A DNA stretch of 64,000 bases from Pelagomonas calceolata (GCA_918797485.1 CAKKNE010000006.1:62001-126000); one strand, 5' to 3'. Shown: positions 33,405-43,042, counted from the first letter of the stretch. Notes: generated by a model from the letters alone, not told the origin. Numbers and translations are program-made.

Positions 33405-36400
33405 TCAGTCGCTCTCCTCAAACGAGTCCCCATCATCGCCCTCGACGACGGACGCCTGGCGCCCGAGCCGCGACGAGTACTGGGGCGACGCGCTCACGGC
33501 GTCGAGCGTGTCGATCTCGGGGATGTCGTCGACGGACGCGGAGTCGTGCGAGTCCGCGAGCGTGCGGCGCGTGCGCGCCGGTTGTGCCGGCGACGCCTCC
33601 CCCAGCGTCGGGATGTGCACTTCATCGTCGTCGGACGACGGCGCCGGTTGCGGCGCCTCGGCAATATCACCATCGTCGGACTCGGAGTCGTCCCAGGAGT
33701 TGTCGCTGTTTGAGGGAGAGTTCTTCGCCGGGCCGTCGATGGGCGCGGGCGCGGGCGCCGGCGAGAAGGGGCTCCGGTAGGGCTTCTTCGGCGCGGTTTG
33801 TGGCGGCGACGCCTCCTTGGTGAAGGGCTCGGGCAGCGTCTCGTCGTCGGGCAGCGTGTAGGAGCTTCTACCGGGCAGCGGCGGCGACGGTGCGGGCGCG
33901 GGCACGTCGGGGTTGCCGAAGGGGCTCTTGTAGGGCTTGCGAGCCGACAGGGAGGCCTCGGAGTCACTGAAGGGCGACTTGTAGGCCTTGGGTGACGGCG
34001 CCTTGGCCTCCTCGACGGGTTCCGGCGGCGGCGACTTCTTCTTCTTCGGCTTGATCTTCTCGACCGGCGACGAGAAGGCCTCGTCCTTGGGCTTCGACAG
34101 GACCACTCTTCTGGAACGCCCGAGCGGGTCGTCCGATTTCGTGGACGACGACGCCGTCTCCGAAGGGACACCGCCGCCGCGCGCGAGCACCGTGCGCACG
34201 GACCCCGGCGCCTGCTGCCGCTTTGAGGAAGATGACGAGGGCGGCGGCGGCGACGTCGTGGTCTTGTCATCGCCGCCGAAGTGACTCGGTGACGACGCGC
34301 GCTGGAAGGAAGCGCGGCCGTGCTCCAATCTAACATCGGAGTGGAGCTCGTCGACGCGCCGCGCGACGGCATCTAACTCCACTAAAACACGATCCGTCCT
34401 TTGTAGCGCACCCTTGGCCACGTTCCGGACGCCATCTAGTTCCACCCGTCGATCTCTCTCGAGATCGCGCATTTCCTTCGCGAGCTTCTCGACGGCCAGC
34501 GTCTGCGACGCGGCGAGCTCGCCGTGGTGTCTTTGTATTAACTGCCTCAGATCGTTCTGCTCCGTTTCCACCGTCGCGACTCTTCGCTCATATTGTTGTG
34601 TGGTGCGGAACTTGTCCTGGAGTTCCTCGACCTGGCGCTTCGACGAGGTCAAGAAGGCCTCGTACTTCTTCTGGATGCCCTCCAACGTTTCTCTTTGTTG
34701 GGAAAACCTCCGATCCGAATTCTCGGAGGCCGCTTGCGCCTTCGCGAGGGCATCTTGCGCATCCCGTTCACATCGCGCCACGCGTTGCGGTTGGAGCGAC
34801 TGCGCGTGGGCTTTCAAAGCCGCGAGCTGCTCGTCCATGGCGGCTAACCGTTGGTTCTGGGACTGATCTTCTTTCCTGAGCAGGTTGTCGGCGTCGGCCA
34901 ATCTCTCTAAAGTCGCCTCGGCACCGAGGACGCGGTCGCCGCCGTCGCGCCAGGCCTCCAAGCGTTTCACTCTACGATCGTGCACCTCCAGGTCGCCCTG
35001 GCGTTCTCTCAGCGACGTCTCGATGGCGCCGCGGACGTGCGTCTCCAGCGACTTGACGCCTTCCTCGAGCGCATCCAAACGAGAAGAAGCAGCACCAGCT
35101 CGCCTAACAGCAGGGATGTTCTCGACGTCGGCGATGGCCTGGTTCCTTCTGTCTTGCTCTTTGGCTTCTAGCTGGGAAATGGCCGCGAGCGTGTCCGCGT
35201 GCTGGCGTCGCAACGCCGAAACGTCGGCGCGCGCCTCGTCGGCATACACGGAGCACTTCTGGAGCACTTCCGCCCGGTCGCGATCCCGTCGCGTGCGCGC
35301 CGCGGCTTCCGCGGCATCGACGAATGATTGAGTTTGCTTAGTTGCGTCCAAAGCTTCCGCGGCCTTGGCCAGGGCCTTCTGGCAGGCGTCCTCCACCTCT
35401 CTAGTCCGTTTTCGATCTTCATCTTCCAGGAACTGCTCCCGGTTCTTCACGCGGTCCTGAGTGCGCCGCACCTCGTCCCGCAGATCTCGTAATAAAGTAT
35501 CGTGCTCTTCCGTACGAGCGATGGCCGCGTCGACCTTCCGCTTCCTTTCCTGAGCCTGGTCGGCGGCTTCACTTCCAAACGCGGCGTCGCCACCCAAGAC
35601 AGCTAACAAACCACCTCGGCCGCGCGTCCCGGCCGCCTGGAGCTTGGCCAACACCTGGTCCTCGGCGTCCTTGGCGGCGCGCTCGGCGTGTCGCTCGAGC
35701 GTCGGCTGGAGCTTCACCGGTAAGGCCTTGGCGAGCTTCTCCTCAAGCCTCGTCTCGGCCTCGGAGACCGCGCCGGCGACGACGCCCTTGATGAGGAGCT
35801 CGGACGGTCGCTGAGATGTGAGCGCCTCATCAACGTCACCCGGCGCGATGTTCTCGAAGGAGCCGCCGGACCGCAGGGCCGCGACGTGGCGTCTTACCAA
35901 AGATAATTCTCTCTCCAGATGAGCCTGGACCGGCACGACGGCGGCCGACGCCGCGGCGTGCGCCTGGACCTGGGCCCGCGCGACGACGTCCCCTTCCATT
36001 CCATCGCCCCCGGCCATCCTCCTGACCGTCTCGAGCAGCTCCGAGTTTTGGCGCCGCAACTCGTCCCGGTCACTTCGCAACTGCGCGACGTCCGCGTCGA
36101 CGCGCCGCCGCCAGGCCTCCTCCTCGGCCCGCTCCGCATCTCGGCGCGCGAACCAGTCCCGCTTCGACTCGGACTCGTGCCGCAGTGCCTCCAGAGCGAG
36201 CTCCAGCGTCTGGCAGGACCGCTGCGTCTCCTGGTACTCCCTCCTTCGGAGTTCCATGTCGCCCTTCAGGTAGTCCGTCGCCGCCTTCGCTTCCCTCGCG
36301 TCGTTTCCCACTACTTTGAGCCCTGATCGGAGCATGTCTTCCAGGTCAGCCTTTAAAGCATGCGCGGCTTTGACCGTCGCCCGCCTTTCGAACTGGGCGT

Positions 36401-36599
36401 CGGCCTCTTCGAGCGGGGACACGGGCGTAGGGCGACGCATCAAGGCTTCGCTGGGCGACGCCCAGCGCTGCGGCCTTCGGGGAGGCGGCACGTTCTCTTC
36501 CTGATACGACTCGTAGCCCCGGTTGTAACTATCGAGGATGGCGCGCGGCGCCTTGTGCTGGAGCTGGGCCTCCCAGGCGTCGTGGCTCAGGTACGCCAT
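33405..36599 (-). CDS. Coiled-coil protein with KPYKSPF repeats
   Basis: 1064 residues, no intron. Residues about 1-65 are disordered; about 65-760 are heptad coiled coil with little Pro or Gly; the last 300 residues are Ser/Pro-rich and acidic. In the tail a short repeat occurs four times: KAYKSPFSD, KPYKSPFGN, KKPYRSPFSP, and the looser RSSYTLPDD. The peptide SSTKSDDPLGRSRR lies just before it; nearly the same peptide, GSSTKSDDPLRVSR, is found in the ULK4 protein of this window. The layout suggests a cytoskeletal or basal-body protein; no family recognised. Confidence 0.7.
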   Translation of the reverse strand: MAYLSHDAWEAQLQHKAPRAILDSYNRGYESYQEENVPPPRRPQRWASPSEALMRRPTPVSPLEEADAQFERRATVKAAHALKADLEDMLRSGLKVVGNDAREAKAATDYLKGDMELRRREYQETQRSCQTLELALEALRHESESKRDWFARRDAERAEEEAWRRRVDADVAQLRSDRDELRRQNSELLETVRRMAGGDGMEGDVVARAQVQAHAAASAAVVPVQAHLERELSLVRRHVAALRSGGSFENIAPGDVDEALTSQRPSELLIKGVVAGAVSEAETRLEEKLAKALPVKLQPTLERHAERAAKDAEDQVLAKLQAAGTRGRGGLLAVLGGDAAFGSEAADQAQERKRKVDAAIARTEEHDTLLRDLRDEVRRTQDRVKNREQFLEDEDRKRTREVEDACQKALAKAAEALDATKQTQSFVDAAEAAARTRRDRDRAEVLQKCSVYADEARADVSALRRQHADTLAAISQLEAKEQDRRNQAIADVENIPAVRRAGAASSRLDALEEGVKSLETHVRGAIETSLRERQGDLEVHDRRVKRLEAWRDGGDRVLGAEATLERLADADNLLRKEDQSQNQRLAAMDEQLAALKAHAQSLQPQRVARCERDAQDALAKAQAASENSDRRFSQQRETLEGIQKKYEAFLTSSKRQVEELQDKFRTTQQYERRVATVETEQNDLRQLIQRHHGELAASQTLAVEKLAKEMRDLERDRRVELDGVRNVAKGALQRTDRVLVELDAVARRVDELHSDVRLEHGRASFQRASSPSHFGGDDKTTTSPPPPSSSSSKRQQAPGSVRTVLARGGGVPSETASSSTKSDDPLGRSRRVVLSKPKDEAFSSPVEKIKPKKKKSPPPEPVEEAKAPSPKAYKSPFSDSEASLSARKPYKSPFGNPDVPAPAPSPPLPGRSSYTLPDDETLPEPFTKEASPPQTAPKKPYRSPFSPAPAPAPIDGPAKNSPSNSDNSWDDSESDDGDIAEAPQPAPSSDDDEVHIPTLGEASPAQPARTRRTLADSHDSASVDDIPEIDTLDAVSASPQYSSRLGRQASVVEGDDGDSFEESD

Positions 36600-37018
36600 T
36601 GGCCCGCTTCCAACTGAGACTGCCTTGGCAGACTTACTCCCTCAACCAGCCTCCGCGTTGGTCCTGCGGCGCGACGGAGCGCGGTACCGGAAAATTCGCC
36701 GCGAGGGGCTGCGGTAGTCGTCGCGAGGGGCTGCGCTTTTGTGCGCTTTTGTGCGCTTTTTGCACCCAACTGTTGGCCTTTGGTTAAAATACTACTATTG
36801 CGAGGTTGTGCGCGGGGGGCCCTGGCGCGGGGACGACTCTTCTTTGGGGCTCTGGGGAGGAGTGGTGATGGGCATGCGTGCCGTCCGGAGTAAAAAAAAC
36901 CGGCGGAAAAAAACGCGCGACGCCGCGGCTCCACAGATCTCCTTCAAAGTTAGATACACCGCGAAATTACACAGAGATAGTGTCGCACCGCACGAACGGA
37001 TCATCATCGGAGCAGAGC
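36600..37018. other. Intergenic spacer
   Basis: Region upstream of the coiled-coil gene and downstream of the MAP kinase gene. It holds short direct repeats (CGCGAGGGGCTGCG twice at about 36699-36735, TTTTGTGCGC twice at about 36738-36758). Nothing else recognised. Confidence 0.4.
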
Positions 37019-38776
37019 CTAGCCGGACCCCGACGGCAGCAGCCGCCGCAGCGACGAGAAGGCTTTGGACGCGGCGCTCTTCTGGCGCCGCGGTTGCACA
37101 GCAGCGGCCGGCACTTGGGCGAGCTCCTCGTGGCCCAGGAGCCCGCCGCGCGGCGCCAATTCGGAAGGAAAGCGCTCGACGAGCCGCCACAAGACGTTCG
37201 ACATATCCCGATCCGCGCGGTGCTGCGCGACGCGCTCCCACGCATCATCATCTTCAATGCGCGACATGGCCGGGCCGACCGCCGTCTCCGAGGGCTCGAG
37301 GAAGCCGGACGAGCCGTCCCTTTCCAGTTTTCCTTCGGGGAGCCCCTGGAGGTAGGGGTGTTGTAAGGCTTCGTCCAATGATAGTCTATCTTCTGGTAGG
37401 AACGTAAGCATCTTGTCTAATAAATCAACACAGTCTGATGGAACGCCCCGCAGCACGCGATGCAAGTCCGACGCCTGCCGCGGCTGCAACCTTCGGAGGT
37501 AAGCTTTCATGCCCTTGTAGTCGTGCTCCAAACTATCAATTTCCGCGGGCGTCGGCGTGCCCCGCACCCGAAAGATGGCTTGGAGCTGATCATTCTTCTG
37601 GTGCCAGCCGCCGCGCCCCCCGGCCGCCGGCGAGAGCGGGAAGCAGCTTCTACCGGGAAACAGCGGCCTTCTGCCTTCCCTATGCTCCACAACTTCTTTA
37701 CAAGTGCCCAGGAAACACTCCGCAATGACACAAGCACAAGCCCAGACGTCGACCGCGAACCCATACGGCTGCAACAGCACCAACTCCGGGGACCGGTACC
37801 ACCTCGTAACGACGTGCTCCGTGTAGGTCCGCCGCATCTCCGGCCGCTGGCCGACGGTCGGGGTCTGCGCGCCCGTCGTCTCCTCGTCGGACTCGCCGTC
37901 GCCGACGTCGATGTCCTGCGTCGCCACCACAGGACTCGAACCGGCCTGGCCCGTCTCCACGTCCAATTTGTCGAAGTCGCCCGTCAGCGCCTCGACGTCG
38001 TCGGCCGCCGGCAGCACGCGTTTTGACTTCGGGGGTGTGGTCTTCTCCGGGTGCGGCATGGGAGACCGTTCGCGCGGCGCGATGCGCGCCAGGCCGAAGT
38101 CGCAAACTTTTAATGCTCCGGACCCGTGCAATAATAGATTCGCCGGTTTTATATCTCTATGAATGACGTCCTTCGAGTGGATATGTCTCATCGCGGTAAT
38201 AAGTTCTCTTGTTAAGCGTCTCGCATCAGGCAGGGTCATATAACACTCCATCTTCGTGAGCTGTCTGAAATCAACTACACAGGCCTCGAACCAGAGGTAT
38301 AAATCTCGTCTGTGTCTCGATGACCTATCTGATGGCGTCGAGCAGCCATATAAACTCACGACTCCGGGAGCTTCCCGCAACCTTCTCAATACTAACAATT
38401 CGCGAACAAACCTCCGGGAGATCTCCCACGACTCCATATCCACATCACGCATGACCTTGATGGCGCAGGGCACCGTGCCTCCCTTGCTATTGGAGGTGCC
38501 GACCCAGCTCGCCTCGAACACCTTCGCGTACGCACCAGCCCCGAGGCCGCCCCGCATGACCCAGCCCGGGCCCAAGGCGTCCACCACATGACTCGGGATC
38601 TGGCCCGGGTCGCCTCGCGACGTGCCCGCACTGCCCCGCTTCCTCTCGAGGAACGCTAACACTTGATCGACGCCGATGGCCGGTCGCTCTGAAGAGCCAT
38701 CCGGTAAACCGTCGTCCTTACGTCTGACGGAACTCCGCCTCGGCGAGCCGGAGCCCCCCGCGAAGAAGCGCATCAT
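37019..38776 (-). CDS. MAP-kinase-like protein kinase with TEH activation motif
   Basis: 585 residues, no intron. A CMGC kinase domain spans about 70-490: Gly loop GGLGAGAYAKVFEA, VAIK-type Lys (PCAIKVMRD), catalytic loop VIHRDIKPANLLLH, DFGLA, and VVTRWYRSPEL with the CMGC insert (LEHDYKGMKAYL). All catalytic residues are present, so it should be active. The activation lip reads YTEHVVTRWYR, so the usual second phospho-site Tyr (TEY/TDY) is His. An insertion of about 90 residues lies between DFG and TEH. The C-terminal 90 residues are non-catalytic. Regulation by a classical dual-specificity MAP kinase kinase is therefore doubtful. Confidence 0.8.
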   Translation of the reverse strand: MMRFFAGGSGSPRRSSVRRKDDGLPDGSSERPAIGVDQVLAFLERKRGSAGTSRGDPGQIPSHVVDALGPGWVMRGGLGAGAYAKVFEASWVGTSNSKGGTVPCAIKVMRDVDMESWEISRRFVRELLVLRRLREAPGVVSLYGCSTPSDRSSRHRRDLYLWFEACVVDFRQLTKMECYMTLPDARRLTRELITAMRHIHSKDVIHRDIKPANLLLHGSGALKVCDFGLARIAPRERSPMPHPEKTTPPKSKRVLPAADDVEALTGDFDKLDVETGQAGSSPVVATQDIDVGDGESDEETTGAQTPTVGQRPEMRRTYTEHVVTRWYRSPELVLLQPYGFAVDVWACACVIAECFLGTCKEVVEHREGRRPLFPGRSCFPLSPAAGGRGGWHQKNDQLQAIFRVRGTPTPAEIDSLEHDYKGMKAYLRRLQPRQASDLHRVLRGVPSDCVDLLDKMLTFLPEDRLSLDEALQHPYLQGLPEGKLERDGSSGFLEPSETAVGPAMSRIEDDDAWERVAQHRADRDMSNVLWRLVERFPSELAPRGGLLGHEELAQVPAAAVQPRRQKSAASKAFSSLRRLLPSGSG

Positions 38777-39030
38777 CGGTGTATGTCCCGGTTTTGTGTG
38801 AGCCCTTTCAGCTCGCGCGGGTAACCGGGTACCGCGCCTATGTGCGCTGCTCGCTGCCGACCGCCGGCGCCGCTCGTAATTAATGCTTGGCTTCGCGCGC
38901 AGCTTTTCCGGTCGCCGGCGTCAAGCCCGACGCTGGGGTATGGCTTCCTATGGCCTCCCTCGGCAGAGGTCGGCAGCGCGTCGCCGGCGCAGCAGAAGCA
39001 GCGCCGCTCGCCTTTTTTTGAGATGTGCAA

Positions 39031-39168
39031 AGGAGCACTACGCAGCGATGCGCCTGGGATTTTGCGTCTTTTCACGGCGCCCGAGTGTGCAGGCTGCCTG
39101 GTATTTTGCGCAGCCTGCCTCGCTCACTCAGAAGTGCTTCCAGTGCTCGGTGATCAGTCTGAGGGGTG
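39031..39168 (+). repeat. Dispersed non-coding repeat, copy 1
   Basis: About 138 bp, similar to 42676-42808. Both copies begin AGGAGCACTACGCAGCGATG and end CTCGGTGATC-n-GTCTGAG, with short indels between. It lies in the 670-bp spacer upstream of the MAP kinase gene. No shared reading frame is kept between the copies. No terminal repeats seen, so it could be a short interspersed element or a structured RNA gene. Confidence 0.6.
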
Positions 39169-39446
39169 CGTTTGTCCGTTCGAGGCTTGAATTTGAGTCC
39201 AATCCCATCACATGGCCCGCGCCCGGTGGCCGCCATCCGAGATACATATTCGAGGACGCCCGGGGCGCCTCAGGAGCGGTGGCGGTGGAGCCGTGCCGAC
39301 GGCCGTCGATGCGGGCCAGCCCTTTGTTGACACTTCGCAGTAAAACCCGCGCGCGCGCAGACAAGGGATCATTGGCTGTGAAGAAGACAAAAGAAAGTTA
39401 AACAACACCCCCGCCCCGCCGACGCGAGAAAGAAGGCGCTGGAGGG

Positions 39447-41300
39447 TCACAGGAACGACAGCTGAAGGAGCGCGTGCGCAGCGTCTGTCTCGACCGCGTT
39501 GGCCTCGGACCGGATCCTTTTGACAGTCGAAGGACTCGGCGACCGCGAAGGACTCGGCGACCGCGAAGGACTCGGCGACCGCGTCCGCTTCCTCCGTGCG
39601 GAGGGGCGCCAGGGGAGGAAGTCCGGTGCCGGCGCCGGCGCAGAAACGTCCACCGGCTGAGCGCGCGCCGTCGCCGGCGTCGCAGCCGGCGGCGCGGCGG
39701 CCGGCGCCGGCGCCGGCGCCGCGGCGAGGTCGGCGGCGCGCTCCTGGAACTTCGCGACTTCCTTGTCCAGCTCGCGTTGTCCCAACCGGTCGTTCTTCCA
39801 CAGCCCGATGCCCTTGCCCCAATCCGCGAGTGAAGGACCCGCGACCGTCCAGGCGCTCATGATGACCTTCGTCGCCTCAGCCTTCGACCGCCGGAGCGCG
39901 CCCGTCATGCAAATCACAAACTTTTTGTCGGTCGCCGCGCGCACGGCGCAGCCCTTACAAAAGCGCACGCGACCGCCTCGGCGCGCCGCGAAGAACGCGT
40001 CATAGATGTCGTCGCCGTCCCCAGAGCCGCCGGCGTCGGCGAGGTCGAAGTGCGCCTGAACGCCCAAAAAGCCGTTGCCCGGGCAGGGCGAGCCGGCGGA
40101 GGGGCCGTCGCAGTAGTGAGTTCGGCCGCCGGCGAGGCGCACGCACACGAAGGACCCGCGCGTCCGCGCCTCGGCATCGCCGCACTTGGGGCAATGCGTC
40201 CGGAGCTGCCGCAGCGTCGCGCGCGTCTGCGCGACGCGCGCGCCGAGCGCCGCGCCCGTCGCGCCCGCGGTGGCCACGACCACGCACGTCGCTCGCGTCG
40301 CGCCCGGGCACGCAGCGCCGCCCGTGCCCACGCAGAGGCCCGTGCGCAAGGGGATGCACACGACGCCGCCCGCCAGCGCCGCCGCTCGACGGCCGCACTC
40401 CGCGCAGTGCGTCGCGACGAGGCCGTCGCGCTCGCCCCTCGCGAACGCCTGGCGCGCCGCGAGCGCGAACGAGTCGCGGTCCGCCGGCGCGCCGACGTAG
40501 GGCACGAGCCCGTAAGCCGGGCTCAACGACCCGCAGCCGCCGTTCTCGAGGCACGGCGCGCCGCCGCCCGGGCCCTCGCAGACGGTGTTGATGACGTCGA
40601 CGGGGAACCTCGTCGTCCCCTCGCACACCGCGGCGCAGCACGTCGCGCACCACGTCGGGGGCAGGCTTCGCACGGCGTCGGCAGCCGCCCGGACGACTTG
40701 CGGGTCCGTCGAACCGCCCGCGTCCGCGTAGGAGAAGTTCGCGTACGCGGCGCAGCCGTCGCGGCACGTGCACGGCCCGGCGCCCGAGCCCTGGCACAGG
40801 CCGCCGTGTCTCGACGGCCGCCACGGGACCACTCCGATGTCCGGAAACAGCCGCGCGTCGGGCAGGTCTCCGAGCCCCTCGGCGGAGGTAAAGCGGGCGC
40901 CGCACCTCGCGACCTCGGCGACGCGGGCCGAGAGCGCCGCGTACGCGTCCTCGACCGTAACGTTGCGCCCCGTGACCACGATCGTGCGCCGCTCCGGCGC
41001 CAGCCGCTTGGTCGTGTCCTGCAGGAGCGGCAGCTGCTCGAACACCGCGCCGTCGACCGACGACGTCGGGAAGTGGAGCCGGTCGAAGACGCCGACCGGC
41101 TCGCGGATGACTCGCGAGAGGCCGAAAAGGCCGGGCAAGGAGACGGGGAGCGACGCCCACGCGGCGGCCGTGTCGCCCAGGGCCTCGTTGTCCCCGAAGT
41201 ACGCGCCGTGAGGAGGAACCACCAAATAGCCCATCGCGAAGGCGCCGCCCAAGCGGCCGCGCGCGCGGTCGGCGTGGCCGTCGCCCTTCAGCCGCAGCAT
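39447..41300 (-). CDS. Protein with tandem Cys-rich modules of unknown type
   Basis: 617 residues from the ATG at 41300. After about 110 residues without a known domain, the protein has up to four modules of about 80-90 residues, each with C-x2-C, then F/V-VC or similar, then C-x-G-x3-G-x-PC. Examples: WCATCCAAVCEG...VCEGPGGGAPC, HCAECGRRAAA...LCVGTGGAACPG, HCPKCGDAEAR...YCDGPSAGSPCPG and FCKGCAVRAATDKKFVICMT. They look like metal-binding units. The C-terminus is Pro/Ala-rich with an (RSPSPS)3 repeat and a basic stretch, suggesting nuclear location. The coding frame continues upstream of 41300 across a single in-frame TAG (41400-41402) to an ATG at 41459, so the true start is uncertain. Confidence 0.6.
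   Translation of the reverse strand: MLRLKGDGHADRARGRLGGAFAMGYLVVPPHGAYFGDNEALGDTAAAWASLPVSLPGLFGLSRVIREPVGVFDRLHFPTSSVDGAVFEQLPLLQDTTKRLAPERRTIVVTGRNVTVEDAYAALSARVAEVARCGARFTSAEGLGDLPDARLFPDIGVVPWRPSRHGGLCQGSGAGPCTCRDGCAAYANFSYADAGGSTDPQVVRAAADAVRSLPPTWCATCCAAVCEGTTRFPVDVINTVCEGPGGGAPCLENGGCGSLSPAYGLVPYVGAPADRDSFALAARQAFARGERDGLVATHCAECGRRAAALAGGVVCIPLRTGLCVGTGGAACPGATRATCVVVATAGATGAALGARVAQTRATLRQLRTHCPKCGDAEARTRGSFVCVRLAGGRTHYCDGPSAGSPCPGNGFLGVQAHFDLADAGGSGDGDDIYDAFFAARRGGRVRFCKGCAVRAATDKKFVICMTGALRRSKAEATKVIMSAWTVAGPSLADWGKGIGLWKNDRLGQRELDKEVAKFQERAADLAAAPAPAPAAAPPAATPATARAQPVDVSAPAPAPDFLPWRPSARRKRTRSPSPSRSPSPSRSPSPSTVKRIRSEANAVETDAAHALLQLSFL
39529..39582 (-). repeat. Three exact 18-bp coding repeats (RSPSPS)
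   Basis: Three identical units of GAAGGACTCGGCGACCGC in the 3' part of the Cys-module gene, encoding an RS/SP tail. Confidence 0.85.
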
Positions 41301-41547
41301 CAAGGCGCATACCGTCTTGCAGCCGGTCGCGCCGGCCGTCACGAGGCGCCCGCATCGCAGCGGCTCCTCGGAGCGCCCAGCTCCAGTCAAGGCGTCGGCC
41401 TATGTGCACAGCTCTTTGAACGCGAGTTCATCGCAGCGAGGCCGGCGCATGCAGCGCATCGCGAAATGCTCGAGGCGAGAGCACTGCTTTGTACACGACG
41501 CTTCGATGATGTGGTGTGTAAGGCGTGCGTATGCAACTTTTTTGCTT

Positions 41548-41566
41548 GCTAGTGACTCACCGCTAG
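41548..41566. promoter_or_regulatory. GCTAG palindromic element, overlapping a neighbour's stop
   Basis: GCTAGTGACTCACCGCTAG. It is 89 bp upstream of the alternative start (41459) of the Cys-module gene. On the minus strand it contains GTGAGTCACTAG, which supplies the last codons and the stop of the repeat-containing gene at 41549-42277. Confidence 0.55.
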
Positions 41567-42277
41567 AAAATTATGGACGCGGGCGCGCACATGGGCGGTC
41601 ATCGCCGGGTCGAAGTCCAGAGCCGAGGCCGGCAGGACCAACCTCGGACCGTACGTCTGCACCGCCACGCGGGAGTTTCGCGGGCCCCATCCGCACTCCC
41701 AAGCCCCGAGGCGTTTCACGAGGTCGCGGCCCGCCGCGCGGACGATCTCATACGCCTGCGGGATGTGCGCCCCGGCAAAGTCGCGGAAGGCGCCGCCTCT
41801 AGCGCTCACCGGGAGGAGCACGCGCGACTCGTCGTCGTCGCCGACGCGCGCCGCGTTGCTGACGACCGCGACGGCCCGGTCCTCGAGTTCACTCAAGATC
41901 CGGCCGCCGAGGTCTCGCAGCGTGCACGCGCGGACGACGACGCTCGCGCGGTCTTTTGGGCGCACCGCTGGCAAGCCTCCCTCCTGGTCTAGGCCATTCG
42001 GGTGAATCGGGTCGCCGAGACTCACCGATTTCCCCGAGAGGAGCTCCTCGAGCCAGACGTCGATCGCGCGGTCTTTTGGGCGCACCGCTGGCAGGCCTGA
42101 CTTGAGCCGGCAAAGGGCATTCGGGTCGCCGAGACTCACCGATTGCCCCAAGTGGAGCTCGAGCCAGACCTCTGGCAGTTTTGCCTCGCGTTGCGAGGGG
42201 AGGGCGAGGTGTTCTAGAGTAACCTCTTCGCCACCGTGAACGCCCCGCGCCGCCCGTCTACAGATGAAACCAGACAT
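41549..42277 (-). CDS. Hypothetical protein with internal duplication
   Basis: 242 residues. Residues about 35-110 contain two copies of a unit of about 38 residues: VWLELHLGQSVSLGDP...GLPAVRPKDRAID and VWLEELLSGKSVSLGDP...GLPAVRPKDRASV; the DNA copies (about 41950-42065 and 42066-42175) are nearly identical, so the duplication is recent. The C-terminal part (about 130-240) has a plausible fold, ILSELEDRAVAVVSNAARVG, then AFRDFAGAHIPQAYEIVRAA and GPRLVLPASALDFDPAM. No family recognised. The stop lies inside a GCTAG element. Confidence 0.5.
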   Translation of the reverse strand: MSGFICRRAARGVHGGEEVTLEHLALPSQREAKLPEVWLELHLGQSVSLGDPNALCRLKSGLPAVRPKDRAIDVWLEELLSGKSVSLGDPIHPNGLDQEGGLPAVRPKDRASVVVRACTLRDLGGRILSELEDRAVAVVSNAARVGDDDESRVLLPVSARGGAFRDFAGAHIPQAYEIVRAAGRDLVKRLGAWECGWGPRNSRVAVQTYGPRLVLPASALDFDPAMTAHVRARVHNFLAVSH

Positions 42278-42302
42278 CGATCTTATGACACTTTTTTGCC
42301 TC

Positions 42303-42326
42303 GCTAGTGTCTTACATGCCGCTAGC
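42303..42326. promoter_or_regulatory. GCTAG palindromic element
   Basis: GCTAGTGTCTTAC, ATGC, CGCTAGC, 26 bp upstream of the repeat-containing gene start, the shortest distance in this window. Confidence 0.7.
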
Positions 42327-42675
42327 TAGCGCGATCGGTTGATACCATTTGCCCGTGTGCGGGTTGGGGCGGCGCCTAACGAGGCTGTTCGCGAGCGAAA
42401 GGAGATCTCAACGGCGAGGGGAGACGTAGTAGTGGGGCCTGGGAGGGGCCCCGGTCGTCGTCTCAGGGCAGTGGCCACGAACTCGGCGAGGTGGTGTGCT
42501 GACGCTCGTGGCCCCGGACTGTGGCTCCGGGAGACTCTCGGGCCGGGCGGGTCGTCGCGAAGTTCGCGACGTGGGGCGTCAGGGCGGGTCGAGCCGGACC
42601 GGGGTCAGGCGCGCAAGGTGGCCTGCAGACCGGGTTGCCCGGCACGGCGGGCGCACGTCCGGCACGCGTTGTCCC

Positions 42676-42808
42676 AGGAGCACTACGCAGCGATGCCGCC
42701 GGGATTTTGCCGATTTCGCGGCTGCGCGAGTGTGCTGCCTCGCGGCGCACTTGCTTTGCCTCGCTCACACAGGAGTGTCTCCAGCGCTCGGTGATCGGTC
42801 TGAGTGGT
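42676..42808 (+). repeat. Dispersed non-coding repeat, copy 2
   Basis: Partner of 39031-39168, same orientation, about 133 bp, in the 765-bp spacer before the STIL-like gene. Similarity is highest over the first 20 bases and over the last 50 (CTCGCTCAC to GTCTGAG). Confidence 0.6.
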
Positions 42809-43042
42809 GTTACAATGACTACAAAAGCGAATTATTTTCACACAAAACCCGCGCCTGTTTTTGAGGCGCCTGAGCTGATTTGAAAGCTGCGCGCGACAGG
42901 CAGCTTGCTGCGGCTAAATAGCACTTCGAGGCAACCGCTGATAACCGTTGCAACCATATATCCACGACTCAAAGCCGCTCGTCGCGAAACCGCCGCAGAC
43001 GGAGCCACAAGGCGGGAGCCTGCCAGCGCGCGCTGCTAAAAG

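Noticed and set aside
40050-41552. 500-codon plus-strand frame over the Cys-module gene
   Set aside because: Arg/Ala-rich shadow; the minus strand has ordered Cys modules and an RS tail.
42496-42883. Small plus-strand genes in the dispersed repeat
   Set aside because: The frames are not conserved between the two repeat copies.
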